Positions 51,961 through 61,670 of a DNA stretch of 64,000 bases are shown here, piece after piece (position 1 is the stretch's first letter; the number at the start of each line of letters is the position of its first letter). Under the pieces are notes generated by a model that had not been told where the DNA came from, searched no databases, and saw only the letters and a program-made list of their open reading frames with translations. The stretch covers positions 1 to 64,000 of the forward strand of contig JBMSMQ010000002.1 in assembly GCA_049421205.1 (NCBI GenBank). The letters are read 5' to 3'. Source of the stretch: JAFMIT01 sp049421205. Lineage in GTDB: Bacteria; Actinomycetota; Actinomycetes; S36-B12; UBA5976. The position numbers were made by a program, and so were the translations under genes.

Positions 51961-51984
51961 AACCTCAAGCGTAGGCTTAAGGTT
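51961..51984 (-). promoter_or_regulatory. Hairpin in the ftsZ leader
   Basis: On the minus strand AACCTTAAGC-CTAC-GCTTGAGGTT forms a 10-bp stem (one G-U pair in RNA) with a 4-nt loop, ending 6 bp before the GGAGG Shine-Dalgarno of ftsZ. It lies in the 117-bp ftsQ-ftsZ gap, where ftsZ promoters commonly lie in Actinobacteria. No U run follows, so it is not a terminator. I recall similar AACC/GGTT repeats upstream of ftsZ in other Actinobacteria, but have not verified this. Confidence 0.65.
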
Positions 51985-52055
51985 GAAGACGTTTTTCTGC
52001 TATGTCGAGAGTATGTAAAAAAGTGGGTGAAACGAACTTTTCCTTCGGTGTGTCG

Positions 52056-52742
52056 CTAATTCCTCGTAGTGGGAAAATTTGGGGCACTAACGTCATAAAG
52101 TCTCGCATTTTTCGTCAGGAGCACCTCAAGAACTTTGATTTTACGAACTGTCTGCGTAGAACTTCCCCAAAAAACAGTTCTATTACTGGTGAGTCTCAGC
52201 TCAACGCTATCTTTAGTTTCGGCACTGATTGTCAACACCTGGCGCTTTATCGAATCTGGAATGGCCTGGATAACACCAGCGATGGCTGCACGAGCCGCTG
52301 TGGAATTAGCAGTTATAGGAATCAAACCATCGGGGACTTTTGACGATTCGCCATACATCACCCCAAACTCATCTACGAATCTCCAGGTACCTCCTTCTGC
52401 CATTGTGGCGACAGGCATCCGCTCGGAAATTGCTAGAACAATTTCCGATGGCCAGACTCGTCTGATCTCCACAGACCCAACAGATGGAAATTTACTAAGG
52501 TTTTTTTGTATGGTCTCGCTATCAATTTTGGCAAGTGGCGTGCCAAGCGGAATCATTGCGGCATCAATGATGCTGTGTTCAGGGACGATTTTGCTACCTT
52601 GGACGCTTATTGTTTTCACCGCAAAAATGTCACTGAAATATACGAGATAAAAAGCACCGCTTGAAATGAGGAGGACAGGTAGTAACGTAAGAAGTCTTAT
52701 TGCCCATTTACGACGCTTTAATGCGCGAATTTCATTCACCAT
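52056..52742 (-). CDS. ftsQ: Cell division protein FtsQ
   Basis: Bitopic divisome protein. The 228-residue sequence has a short basic cytoplasmic N terminus (LKRRKW), one membrane segment (about 15-34), a POTRA domain (about 38-106, with FAVKTISVQGSKIVP and KFPSVGSVEIRRVWPSEIVL) and the extracytoplasmic beta domain (ERMPVATMAEGGTWRFVDE). It overlaps murC by 11 nt. Its stop is followed by the ftsZ leader region. Confidence 0.92.
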   Translation of the reverse strand: MVNEIRALKRRKWAIRLLTLLPVLLISSGAFYLVYFSDIFAVKTISVQGSKIVPEHSIIDAAMIPLGTPLAKIDSETIQKNLSKFPSVGSVEIRRVWPSEIVLAISERMPVATMAEGGTWRFVDEFGVMYGESSKVPDGLIPITANSTAARAAIAGVIQAIPDSIKRQVLTISAETKDSVELRLTSNRTVFWGSSTQTVRKIKVLEVLLTKNARLYDVSAPNFPTTRN

Positions 52743-54132
52743 ATTTGTTTTTGAGTTCTCTCACAATATCTGAGGACATAAGGCCTATCTCGCCCGCACC
52801 TAAAGTGAAGATGAAATCACCAGGGGAAGCGTTTCTCGCGAGTAGGGCCGGAACTTTGGACCATGATGGCTCAAAATGAACGACGTTACTATCAAGAGGC
52901 ACATTCGATGCGAGCGTTATTCCACTTGAGCCGGGAATGAATTCTTCACCCGGCGCAAAAACTTCCATCACTACAACTTCGTCTGCGAGCCCAAGAGATT
53001 CCCCAAACTCTTTTGAAAATAAAGCCGTTCTGTAATAGTGATGTGCTTGAAAAGCAACAATCAATTTGCCACTTTTCACTTTCTCTCGAGCTGCTGTTAA
53101 TGTCGCGCGAATCTCAGTTGGATGATGGGCGTAGTCATCATAGACCGAGACATTTGCAACTTTACCTTTCAATTCAAATCGACGGCTAGTTCCCGTAAAT
53201 GATTCAATTCCTTTCACGAATCTACTCATATCAAGTTCAAGAAGGTGTGCTAACACGATGGTTGCTGATGCATTCAGAATGTTGTGTACACCAGGTATTT
53301 GCAGAGTGAAGTCAGCAATTATTCCGTCCTTACCGTGAACTTCGGCCGAATCACGAGAGATGTTGACTTGAAAATCGTTGTGGTCTGACATTCCATATGT
53401 CTGCACTTTGTTCAAGAGATTTGAATTTTCAAGAAGTATCTTCTTGATCCCTTCATCATCCCCATGAACCACACACTGATTTTGAGTTTTTGAAATGAAT
53501 TCACAAAAAGCTGCTTCTAATTTTTCTAAAGTATGCCAATAGTTGAGATGATCTGCTTCTACATTTGTGATGATTCCGAACCCTGTCTGGAGCTGCAAAA
53601 AGGTGCCATCAGATTCATCCGCCTCCACAGCAAAATATTTCCCACTTCCCCAATGCGCATTAGATCCAGCATCGTGAAGTTCACTTCCAACGACAAAACT
53701 AGGGTCCACACCAGCTGATTGCAAACCTAGGGTCAAGAGCGAAGTTGTCGTCGTCTTTCCGTGTGTTCCTGTGACAGATAAAACTTCAGTACCTTGAGTA
53801 ACTTGGACAAGTAGTTCTGCCCGCGAAAGACTCCGTATACCTAATTCACCTGCAGTAACTCGTTCAATATTTGTAGTGGGTATTGCAGTGGAGTAACAAA
53901 TCGTGTCGCAGAGAGGCACTCCACTTTCTCCAACAAGGTTTTCTCGCGTATGTCCAATGACAACGTCAATTCCAAGACTTCGAAGCTTCTGAATTCTTCG
54001 AGAATCCTTTGCATCACTACCGCGAACAACTGCACCTTGGGCAAGCAAAATGCGTGCCAGAGCGCTCATTCCCGCTCCACCAATACCAACAATAAATACT
54101 GTACCAAGGGGATGAACTGAATTGTTTATCAC
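52732..54132 (-). CDS. murC: UDP-N-acetylmuramate--L-alanine ligase
   Basis: Adds L-Ala to UDP-MurNAc, the first peptide step of peptidoglycan synthesis. The 466-residue Mur ligase shows the N-terminal Rossmann loop VGIGGAGMSALARIL, the ATP loop TGTHGKTTTTSLL, the central AVEADESDGTFLQL, and the C-terminal DDYAHHPTEI. It overlaps murG by 4 nt and ftsQ by 11 nt. Confidence 0.97.
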   Translation of the reverse strand: MINNSVHPLGTVFIVGIGGAGMSALARILLAQGAVVRGSDAKDSRRIQKLRSLGIDVVIGHTRENLVGESGVPLCDTICYSTAIPTTNIERVTAGELGIRSLSRAELLVQVTQGTEVLSVTGTHGKTTTTSLLTLGLQSAGVDPSFVVGSELHDAGSNAHWGSGKYFAVEADESDGTFLQLQTGFGIITNVEADHLNYWHTLEKLEAAFCEFISKTQNQCVVHGDDEGIKKILLENSNLLNKVQTYGMSDHNDFQVNISRDSAEVHGKDGIIADFTLQIPGVHNILNASATIVLAHLLELDMSRFVKGIESFTGTSRRFELKGKVANVSVYDDYAHHPTEIRATLTAAREKVKSGKLIVAFQAHHYYRTALFSKEFGESLGLADEVVVMEVFAPGEEFIPGSSGITLASNVPLDSNVVHFEPSWSKVPALLARNASPGDFIFTLGAGEIGLMSSDIVRELKNKYGE

Positions 54133-55184
54133 GATGCTACCTCGAATATCGAATCAGCAATCGTGGCTGTTGCATTGCGTGGAATTTCAGACGTACCTGC
54201 TACCTTCATTGACTCAAGATTCATGAGTGCGTTCTGTATTTCTTTGAGAAGGGATTGAGGGTTCAGGTCTTTATCCAACAACATCCGAGCGGCACCCTGT
54301 GACACCCGTGACTGAGCATTTTTTTCTTGCTCGCCATTGCCAGTTGGAAAAGGAATGAAAATAGCAGGTGTATTTGTCGCTGAGACTTCTGCAACAGTGA
54401 GAGCACCCGCGCGGCAAACTACAAGATCTGCAACGGCATAAGTCAGAGACATATCACCGACATATTCAAAGTAATGATGACGTTCAATATCCCTCATTTG
54501 ATCGGCGTTCTTATTTCCAACAATATGTAGCAGTTGAATATTGTCTGCTGTTAATTGATCCGAAATAGCGTTGACCACCTCATTGATATGACGAGCTCCT
54601 TGCGAACCACCGAAAACAAGAATTGTTCTGCGCCCTGGGTCGACTTCAAATTCCTTCTGTGCAACTCGGCGTAATTCATTGGGTTCAAAATTGTTATAAA
54701 TAGACCGAAGTGGAATTCCAACGGTCTCTGCCCCTGAAAGCGAATCATCTACCGCTTGAAATTTTCTTTTCGCTATTCGCGCACCTATTTGATTGGCAAT
54801 TCCTGCCTTAGCATTAGCCTCATGAATCACGAGTGGGATTCTTAAAATGCGACTTGCAATATACATCGGTAATGCTACGAAGCTACCAAAGCCAACAATC
54901 GAATTTGGCCGATAACGTTTACATATACGTACGCTTTGCAACAGTGCTATTGAGAGTTTAAATGGAAAAATTAAGGCTGATAAATTGAGAGATCGAGGAA
55001 GTGGAACTGGAGTAATAAGGTGCAATGCAAAGCCGGCTCCACTGATAAGTTGCTGATCGAGTCCTCGTGTTGTTCCAACAAATTCAACCTCAGCCCCTTT
55101 GCTTATCAATCTGTATGCAACGTTTAAAGCTGGTTCAAGATGTCCCGCTGTTGCACCACCACAGATAAGAACCTTAACCGACAT
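54129..55184 (-). CDS. murG: UDP-GlcNAc:lipid I N-acetylglucosaminyltransferase
   Basis: Peripheral membrane GT-B glycosyltransferase converting lipid I to lipid II. The 351-residue protein shows GGATAGHLEPALNVA (first G loop), VGFGSFVALPMYIASR, LVIHEANAKAGIAN, FGGSQGARHINE (second domain G loop) and VVCRAGALTVAEVSA for the UDP-GlcNAc site. It lies directly after ftsW with no gap and overlaps murC by 4 nt. Confidence 0.96.
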   Translation of the reverse strand: MSVKVLICGGATAGHLEPALNVAYRLISKGAEVEFVGTTRGLDQQLISGAGFALHLITPVPLPRSLNLSALIFPFKLSIALLQSVRICKRYRPNSIVGFGSFVALPMYIASRILRIPLVIHEANAKAGIANQIGARIAKRKFQAVDDSLSGAETVGIPLRSIYNNFEPNELRRVAQKEFEVDPGRRTILVFGGSQGARHINEVVNAISDQLTADNIQLLHIVGNKNADQMRDIERHHYFEYVGDMSLTYAVADLVVCRAGALTVAEVSATNTPAIFIPFPTGNGEQEKNAQSRVSQGAARMLLDKDLNPQSLLKEIQNALMNLESMKVAGTSEIPRNATATIADSIFEVAS

Positions 55185-56315
55185 CTACTCTGTCTCACTT
55201 ATATTTTGTTTCGCAATCGCTACGACTACGCCCATAGCCATTAAATTCACAATCATGGCAGATCCTCCATAAGAAATGAAAGGCAAAGGCACACCAGTGA
55301 TGGGCAAGAACTGCACAATTGCGCCCACGTTGACAAATGTTTGAATTCCAAACCACATTGCTATTCCGTAAGCAACCATTTGTGAAAACATATCTTTAGA
55401 TCGAATTGCAATCGTCAGAATGGTCAAAACAAGTACCAGTAACCCGCCTAACACAATCATGGTACCAATTAATCCGAGCTCTTCACCAATCACCGCGAGA
55501 ATGAAATCTGTGTGTGGAGCCGGAAGGTTTCCCCATTTTTCGTGGGATTGGCCAAGCCCCTTGCCCATTAATCCGCCCTGCGCCAAAGCAAGTTGACCTC
55601 GCAAAAATTGCCAGCCGAGGGATATCGGATGATCTTCTGGCGCAAGCCAGGCTTGGAATCTGTTTACTCGATAGTCGCTACCCATAAATGAATACAACAC
55701 GACGAATAGCCCTGATAGAAATGCGAATGAAAGAATGTGTCGAATTGCTACACCGTGAGCGAAATAAATCGCAAGCAAAATGCTGCCGAGAATTATCGGA
55801 GTACCCATATCGCGCTCAGCCACCACGAGACCGATAATGACTACCCCAACGATGGTAGCGCTAATAATCGCCTTGTTCTCTTCCTGTTGTTTGTGGGAAT
55901 TAGCGGCAATGGCACTTGCTGCCCACAGAACTAAAGCAAATTTGGCAAATTCACTTGGTTGTAATGAAAATCCAAAAGGGAGCGAGATCCAATTCTTCTG
56001 CCCAGCAACCGTGTCCCCAATTATTAATACTGCCACAAGTAATACAAACGTAACCACAATAAACAAGGAACTCAATCGGCGAATCTGTTTTAGTGAACGC
56101 GTCAACAGGGCATACATACAAATCAGCCCGACACCAATTGCCGCGAAATGTCGGACGGCATACCCCCAGGCAAAACCATAGTCTTTAACCGCCTGGATGC
56201 TACTAGCCGAAACCACCATAATTGCACCAAAAGCCAATAACACAAGCAGTGTGGTAACAAGCGTGTAATAGTCACGAATTGCTCGCTGATGAGCGCTATT
56301 AGTTTGCGTTTTCAT
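55185..56315 (-). CDS. ftsW: Peptidoglycan glycosyltransferase FtsW
   Basis: SEDS-family lipid II polymerase of the divisome, partner of FtsI. The 376-residue protein has about ten membrane segments. Family landmarks are QPSEFAKFALVLW, the long extracellular loop with RVNRFQAWLAPEDHP and GLGQSHEKWGNLPAPHTDFI, ILAVIGEELGLIG, and the final TGVPLPFISYGGSAMI. It is compact, without the long cytoplasmic tail seen in mycobacterial FtsW. It sits between murD and murG with zero spacing on both sides. Confidence 0.96.
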   Translation of the reverse strand: MKTQTNSAHQRAIRDYYTLVTTLLVLLAFGAIMVVSASSIQAVKDYGFAWGYAVRHFAAIGVGLICMYALLTRSLKQIRRLSSLFIVVTFVLLVAVLIIGDTVAGQKNWISLPFGFSLQPSEFAKFALVLWAASAIAANSHKQQEENKAIISATIVGVVIIGLVVAERDMGTPIILGSILLAIYFAHGVAIRHILSFAFLSGLFVVLYSFMGSDYRVNRFQAWLAPEDHPISLGWQFLRGQLALAQGGLMGKGLGQSHEKWGNLPAPHTDFILAVIGEELGLIGTMIVLGGLLVLVLTILTIAIRSKDMFSQMVAYGIAMWFGIQTFVNVGAIVQFLPITGVPLPFISYGGSAMIVNLMAMGVVVAIAKQNISETE

Positions 56316-57740
56316 TTATACAAGTTCCTTCACAGCTTGTTCAAAAATTTCTCCACGACGGGCGTAATTGTCAAACATGTCCCATGATGCACAGGCTGGT
56401 GCGAGTAAAACGACATCGTTTGATGTTGCAATACTTCTTGCTAATGTCACAGCTTGAACTAATGAATTCGCAGCTAACTCTGCAATTCGATGAATCGTCA
56501 ACTGTGGAGAGTATTTCAGTAACGCTGAGGCTATCTGCTCCTGATCTCTACCAATCAGTATGACTGCCTTGAGGTATTTTGAAACCTTTCTTGCGAGTTC
56601 GTCGAAATCTTGGTTCTTCGCATCGCCTCCGGCAAGCCAAATGATATTGTCAAACGACAATAGCGAGGTTTGAGCAGCATGTGCATTTGTTGCTTTCGAG
56701 TCATTGATGTATTTCACGCCATCTAATTCCCGGACAAGAGAAACTCGATGTGGGGCGGGCTTAAAGTTCAACAACCCCAATTTGATCGCTTCAACAGAAA
56801 CTCCATATGAGCGAGCTAACGTGATAGCAGCAAGTGCATTTGCAACATTATGGATACCGGATGGTTTTACTTCATCAACATTACAAATTTCAAGTGCGTG
56901 TGTTGAACGATTTTCAATAAAAGCACGGTCAACGATAATCTCTTCAACAACACCAACTTCACTCCTGTCGGGTGTGGTGAGTGTAAAACCTATTGCTCGA
57001 CATCCCTCTTTTACATCTGCCTCTTCGACCATATGAATCGTCGCTTCATCTTGGGCGTTATAAATCGCTGCGTACTGAGTCCTTTCATACACGCGAGCTT
57101 TCGTTTCTTTGTAGGTATTGAAATCGCCGAAGAGGTCGATGTGATCTTCTGCGATGTTCAAACAAACCGATGAATAGGGTTCCATTGAATACACAAAAGG
57201 TAACTGGGGCGCACCGACTTCAACTGCAATGACGTCATATCCAGCTGGATCCATGACTACTTCAATAAGGCTATGACCGATATTGCCAGCAGCCGTTGAT
57301 CGAAGACCCGAAGCACGCAAGATGCTTTCTAACATCAATGTCGTTGTTGTTTTGCCATTCGTACCAGTTATACAGAGCCAATCGGCAGCATCTTTGTTTC
57401 GAAGTCGCCACGCTAACTCAAGTTCACCCCAAATAGTGATTCCACGTTGCTTCGCTGCTTCAGTAATACGATGTTGCGGGTGAATTCCAGGTGAAACAAT
57501 GACAAGATCACAGATTTCTGGGAGCGAAAATGGTTCCCCAATGCGCACTGTGACATTGAGAAATTCTAGTAATTTTGCTTTGTCTTCTAATTGTGATGAC
57601 GCTCCTTCATCGAGTGCAGTTACCTTTGCTCCGAGAAATGCTAGGTTGTCAGCGGCTGCATATCCTGCAATGCCTAAACCAAGAACTGTGACATGAATAT
57701 CTTTCCAGTCACTCTCTCGTTGTAATGAATCAATTGTCAC
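56316..57740 (-). CDS. murD: UDP-N-acetylmuramoyl-L-alanine--D-glutamate ligase
   Basis: Adds D-Glu in peptidoglycan precursor synthesis. About 474 residues from GTG 57740, which overlaps the mraY stop as GTGA; the frame is open to 57806 inside mraY and that part is not counted. Landmarks are the Rossmann loop VTVLGLGIAGYAAADNL, ATP loop CITGTNGKTTTTLML, NIAEDHIDLFGDF, and YINDSKATNAHAA with AGGDAKNQDF in the C-terminal domain. Confidence 0.96.
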   Translation of the reverse strand: MTIDSLQRESDWKDIHVTVLGLGIAGYAAADNLAFLGAKVTALDEGASSQLEDKAKLLEFLNVTVRIGEPFSLPEICDLVIVSPGIHPQHRITEAAKQRGITIWGELELAWRLRNKDAADWLCITGTNGKTTTTLMLESILRASGLRSTAAGNIGHSLIEVVMDPAGYDVIAVEVGAPQLPFVYSMEPYSSVCLNIAEDHIDLFGDFNTYKETKARVYERTQYAAIYNAQDEATIHMVEEADVKEGCRAIGFTLTTPDRSEVGVVEEIIVDRAFIENRSTHALEICNVDEVKPSGIHNVANALAAITLARSYGVSVEAIKLGLLNFKPAPHRVSLVRELDGVKYINDSKATNAHAAQTSLLSFDNIIWLAGGDAKNQDFDELARKVSKYLKAVILIGRDQEQIASALLKYSPQLTIHRIAELAANSLVQAVTLARSIATSNDVVLLAPACASWDMFDNYARRGEIFEQAVKELV

Positions 57741-58825
57741 TGACGAACCCACTCGCTGTAGAAAAGCCCGACACCGAGAGCTACCAACACACCTTGAATT
57801 AACCAAAATCGAACAACAATCGTGATCTCATGCCAACCAAGGATTTCAAAATGATGATGAAGAGGAGCCATTTTGAAAAATCTTTTTCCAGAAGTTCTAA
57901 AGACCACAATTTGTATGATCGAACTCAGAGTGATTATGACAAAGAGGCCTGCGATAAAAGGAAGCAACAATTGAGTTTTGGACATAATGGCAAGTGATGC
58001 TAATCCACCACCAATTGCGAGTGAACCAGTATCACCCATAATTATTCGTGCAGGTGATGTGTTGTGCCAAAGAAAACCAAACAGTGCTCCAGTAAAGGCT
58101 GCTGCAAAAACTGCGAGGTCAAATGGGTCGGCCACGTTGTAGCAACGTGGAGACAATTCATACTGGCAGAGTTGACCGTATTGCCAAAGTGATATGACTG
58201 TGTATGCGCCAAACGACATTACGGCAGCTCCTGTTGCTAAGCCATCAAGGCCATCCGTCAAATTCACAGCGTTTGTCGTGGCAGTGAAGAGAAAAAGCAC
58301 CCAAAGAATGAAGATGAGAAAGGGTAGGGACCATGCTGTATCTCTTACAATTGAAATTGCCTGACTTGCAGGTGCCATCACTGAATTTGATGGATTGAAA
58401 ATACCTGGATCTGGATTTTGTAACGCAAGAAAAGCAAATGAAATTGCAATTACTGCTTGACCAATAAGTTTTGAACTCTTCCTAATTCCCATACTTCGTT
58501 GTTTGAAGACTTTGAGATAATCATCAGCAAAACCAACGAGTCCAAAACCAAGAGTGACAAAAATAGCAAGATACGCAGCATAGGAAGGAGCACGTAACGT
58601 AATGATGTGTGCGGCGATATATCCAATCAGCATAGAGAAGAGAATGACTGCCCCACCCATGCCTGGCGTGCCAACCTTATGTTGATGATCTGGATATTGA
58701 ACACGATCGTCACTTTCTCGAATCGCCTGAGCTAATCCCCTTGCACGCAAATAATTCGCAAACAAAGGTGTTAGAACAAAAGAAAGAAATAATGCGATTC
58801 CGCCAGCAATGAGAACCAACCTCAT
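57737..58825 (-). CDS. mraY: Phospho-N-acetylmuramoyl-pentapeptide transferase
   Basis: Makes lipid I from UDP-MurNAc-pentapeptide and undecaprenyl phosphate. The 362-residue protein has about ten membrane segments. The aspartate-rich catalytic motifs are visible: FADDYLKV, AVNLTDGLDGLATG and MGDTGSLAIGG, plus the late MAPLHHHFEILGW histidine motif. It overlaps murF and murD by 4 nt each. Confidence 0.97.
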   Translation of the reverse strand: MRLVLIAGGIALFLSFVLTPLFANYLRARGLAQAIRESDDRVQYPDHQHKVGTPGMGGAVILFSMLIGYIAAHIITLRAPSYAAYLAIFVTLGFGLVGFADDYLKVFKQRSMGIRKSSKLIGQAVIAISFAFLALQNPDPGIFNPSNSVMAPASQAISIVRDTAWSLPFLIFILWVLFLFTATTNAVNLTDGLDGLATGAAVMSFGAYTVISLWQYGQLCQYELSPRCYNVADPFDLAVFAAAFTGALFGFLWHNTSPARIIMGDTGSLAIGGGLASLAIMSKTQLLLPFIAGLFVIITLSSIIQIVVFRTSGKRFFKMAPLHHHFEILGWHEITIVVRFWLIQGVLVALGVGLFYSEWVRQ

Positions 58826-60207
58826 GGCGACATATTCTTCCCGCCAAAGTGATTTTCAAGTGCCATCGCCACGCGTTCAAGTCCAACTGCGCGCGAAGCC
58901 TTGATGAAGACAACATCACCTGGTTGAACTTCATGAATCAATACGTCAATTGCTTGCTCTACGGTCTCAGCAAAAATCGATTCTTGATTCCAAGAACCTT
59001 CAAGGCTCGCGCCAAGTTGAATACTTCGCGCGGATTGCCCAACAGCGAGGGTTTTGGAGACATCAAGTCGAACACATAACCTACCTAGTGCATCGTGTTC
59101 CTCCAAGGAGGTTTCACCAAGTTCGAGCATCTCACCCAGCACCGCCCAAGTTCTTCTCTTCTTCGCATAGTCTTTTAACGCTCTTAAACCAGCCCTCATC
59201 GATTCAGGGTTTGCGTTGTAAGCATCGTTAATGACTGTAATGTCGTTTTGAAGTTCAATAATTTGCATCCTCCACTTCTCGGAATCTTTACATCCAGAGA
59301 GTGACTGTAAAGCGCGAGGGAGATCGAGTTTGAGTGCGCCTATGACTGCAATGACTGCTGCAGCATTTAGCATTTGGTGTTCTCCAACTCTTGGAATGGT
59401 GAGATTGGTAGTTTCACCATGTATCTTGATATTCGAAGATGGAAAACCATTTTCAGAAATACTCAAATCTTCTATACAGACATTTGCAGAGGTTGATTGC
59501 CCAAAGAACACCATAGGAGTTTCTAAATTTGAGCCCAATTCAACCAGTCGAGCATCGTCTGCGGATGTGATTTTTATTTTCGGTTCTACCATATTATGGA
59601 AGATTTCAGATTTTGCTTTTAGGATATTTTCTCTGCTACCTAGTTCAGAGAGATGAGCACTCCCTGCATTGAGCAGAACCGAAACGTTTGGGGACGCTAT
59701 CTTTGTCAGGTAGTCAATCTGTCCTAAACCTCGCATTCCCATCTCCAAGATCAGGAAATCAGTACTTGAATCTGCTTGCAGAATCGTAAGCGGAACACCT
59801 ATTTCATTATTGAGCGAACGTTCACTTTTCACAACCAAACCAAATGGTGAAAGCGCACAGGCCATCAAATCTTTGGTACTTGTCTTTCCACTTGATCCAG
59901 TAATAGCAATTACAGTTGCTGGTAATGACTTGCGATAGGTGGCAGCAATTTGACCCAGAGCAATCAGCGTATTAGAAACGTGAATATGCGTGCCAGGTAC
60001 TGGTCTTGACACCAATACGGCTACAGCACCTTTTGAAATTGCATCTTCTACAAAATCATGCCCATCAAAGTTTGATCCGTGTAATGCGATAAAGAGTGCC
60101 CCGGGTTTAAGGTTTCGGGAATCTGTTGCAATACTCGTGATGTCAGCATCACTTCCCGATAGTGTTCCCTCGACAATTGATGCGATTTCGGTTAGTGAGA
60201 ATTTCAT
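58822..60207 (-). CDS. murF: UDP-N-acetylmuramoyl-tripeptide--D-alanyl-D-alanine ligase
   Basis: Adds D-Ala-D-Ala to complete the pentapeptide. The 461-residue Mur ligase shows the ATP loop ITGSSGKTSTKDLM, SLNNEIGVPLTIL, the central LEMGMRGLGQIDYL, and NDAYNANPESMRAGLRAL in the C-terminal domain. It overlaps murE by 4 nt and mraY by 4 nt. Confidence 0.97.
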   Translation of the reverse strand: MKFSLTEIASIVEGTLSGSDADITSIATDSRNLKPGALFIALHGSNFDGHDFVEDAISKGAVAVLVSRPVPGTHIHVSNTLIALGQIAATYRKSLPATVIAITGSSGKTSTKDLMACALSPFGLVVKSERSLNNEIGVPLTILQADSSTDFLILEMGMRGLGQIDYLTKIASPNVSVLLNAGSAHLSELGSRENILKAKSEIFHNMVEPKIKITSADDARLVELGSNLETPMVFFGQSTSANVCIEDLSISENGFPSSNIKIHGETTNLTIPRVGEHQMLNAAAVIAVIGALKLDLPRALQSLSGCKDSEKWRMQIIELQNDITVINDAYNANPESMRAGLRALKDYAKKRRTWAVLGEMLELGETSLEEHDALGRLCVRLDVSKTLAVGQSARSIQLGASLEGSWNQESIFAETVEQAIDVLIHEVQPGDVVFIKASRAVGLERVAMALENHFGGKNMSP

Positions 60208-61670
60208 GCGATATGTGCATTCAGAGCTTCAATTGCCACTTGACTATCGTCAAATGGATGGACAAATCCCTGAATCTCCTGACCTATTTCGTGACCTTTT
60301 CCTAGGATCATGATGCAATCTCCAGGTGACGCATGCTTGATTGCGTAATGGATCGCCGCTTGCCTATCTCCAATCTCGATTACATAGTCGTCTTTTGTTA
60401 CGTCAGAAAGCATTTGTTCCCGAATTGCATTCGCGTCTTCAGTGCGCGGATTGTCATCGGTTGCCACGAAGATATCTGAATTAGAAGCTGCAATCTTTCC
60501 CATCAGTGGACGTTTTGCACTGTCGCGATCTCCCCCACATCCAAGCACAGTAATAATCTTGCGATCTCCTGCTATTTCCCTACCAATTTTCAGGACTTGC
60601 TCTACTGCATCAGGCGAATGAGCGTAGTCGACAATCACAGTGAAATCTTGTCCGATATCAATTCGCTCAAGTCGCCCCTTAACACTTGTATATGCAAGAC
60701 TGGATACGACACTGGAGCGATCGAGATTGAGAAATTCTCCACAAGCCAATGTTGCGATTGCGTTGGCGGCGTTAAAAACACCAGGAATGGAAATCTGTGC
60801 CTCAATTGATGCACCGTCATTGATGATTTCAATATCTGCCACTCCAATATTGGTTGCAGCGTATTTATTTAGAATCCAATTGGCTTTGGGCTGATTTGTT
60901 GTGTAGGTAATAACTGGAATTTGTATTTCGCTCTGAAGTCGACGACCCCATTCGTCATCAATGCAAATAATTGCACACTTTGAATGTGCTGGATCAAATA
61001 ATTGCTTCTTTGCTTGATAATAGTCTTCCATCGTGTGGTGAAAGTCCAGATGATCAGGACTTAGGCCAGTGAATACGGCGACATCAAATGTAATTCCAGC
61101 AACTCGATTTAGGACTAAAGCATGTGAAGATACCTCCATAACTACTGAGTCTGCACCATTCGATTTTGCATGGCTTACTTCTTCATAGAGCGCAACTGAT
61201 TCCGGAGTTGTCCTTGCAGATTTTGTATATTCGTTTTTTAATCGAAAACCTAGAGTTCCTATGAGTAATGGAGTGAATGAGTTTGCCTGCAAAGCATTTG
61301 CAATCATATGTGTCGTGGTAGTTTTTCCATTCGTACCTGTCACTCCAATGGTCAAAAGCGAACTGAAGGGATTGCCGTAAATTACTCGTGCAAAGAACGC
61401 CATTGAAAGTCGTGGATCTTCAACAACAATTATTGGCACTTCTGTGAGAATCTGGCTTGCTCCATTCACATCAGTCAGGATTGCAACTGCACCATTGTCA
61501 ATCGCACTAGATGCAAATTCAATCCCATGATGGCGGGCACCAGGAAGTGCAGCAAAGATGTTTCCTTGTTGAATCTCAATATGATTATTCGAAATACCTG
61601 TAACATCAAGATCATTCTCGAGCATAGGAAGTCCACACGTTTCTAGGACCTCGTTAAGTCTCATACTCAA
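60204..61670 (-). CDS. murE: UDP-MurNAc-dipeptide ligase for the third residue, meso-DAP type
   Basis: Adds the diamino acid at position three. The 488-residue protein shows the ATP loop VTGTNGKTTTTHMI, TTPESVALY, EVSSHALVLNRVAG, VDYAHSPDAVEQVL and the specificity motif DNPRTEDANAI. The DNPRxE form is that of meso-diaminopimelate-adding enzymes, so the wall probably contains meso-DAP; this argues against Microbacteriaceae-type walls. It overlaps murF by 4 nt and lies directly after ftsI. Confidence 0.96.
   Translation of the reverse strand: MSMRLNEVLETCGLPMLENDLDVTGISNNHIEIQQGNIFAALPGARHHGIEFASSAIDNGAVAILTDVNGASQILTEVPIIVVEDPRLSMAFFARVIYGNPFSSLLTIGVTGTNGKTTTTHMIANALQANSFTPLLIGTLGFRLKNEYTKSARTTPESVALYEEVSHAKSNGADSVVMEVSSHALVLNRVAGITFDVAVFTGLSPDHLDFHHTMEDYYQAKKQLFDPAHSKCAIICIDDEWGRRLQSEIQIPVITYTTNQPKANWILNKYAATNIGVADIEIINDGASIEAQISIPGVFNAANAIATLACGEFLNLDRSSVVSSLAYTSVKGRLERIDIGQDFTVIVDYAHSPDAVEQVLKIGREIAGDRKIITVLGCGGDRDSAKRPLMGKIAASNSDIFVATDDNPRTEDANAIREQMLSDVTKDDYVIEIGDRQAAIHYAIKHASPGDCIMILGKGHEIGQEIQGFVHPFDDSQVAIEALNAHIA

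Noticed and set aside
52002..52343. 113-residue plus-strand ORF in the ftsQ region
   Set aside because: It is the shadow of ftsQ and its leader in another frame, with no recognisable features.
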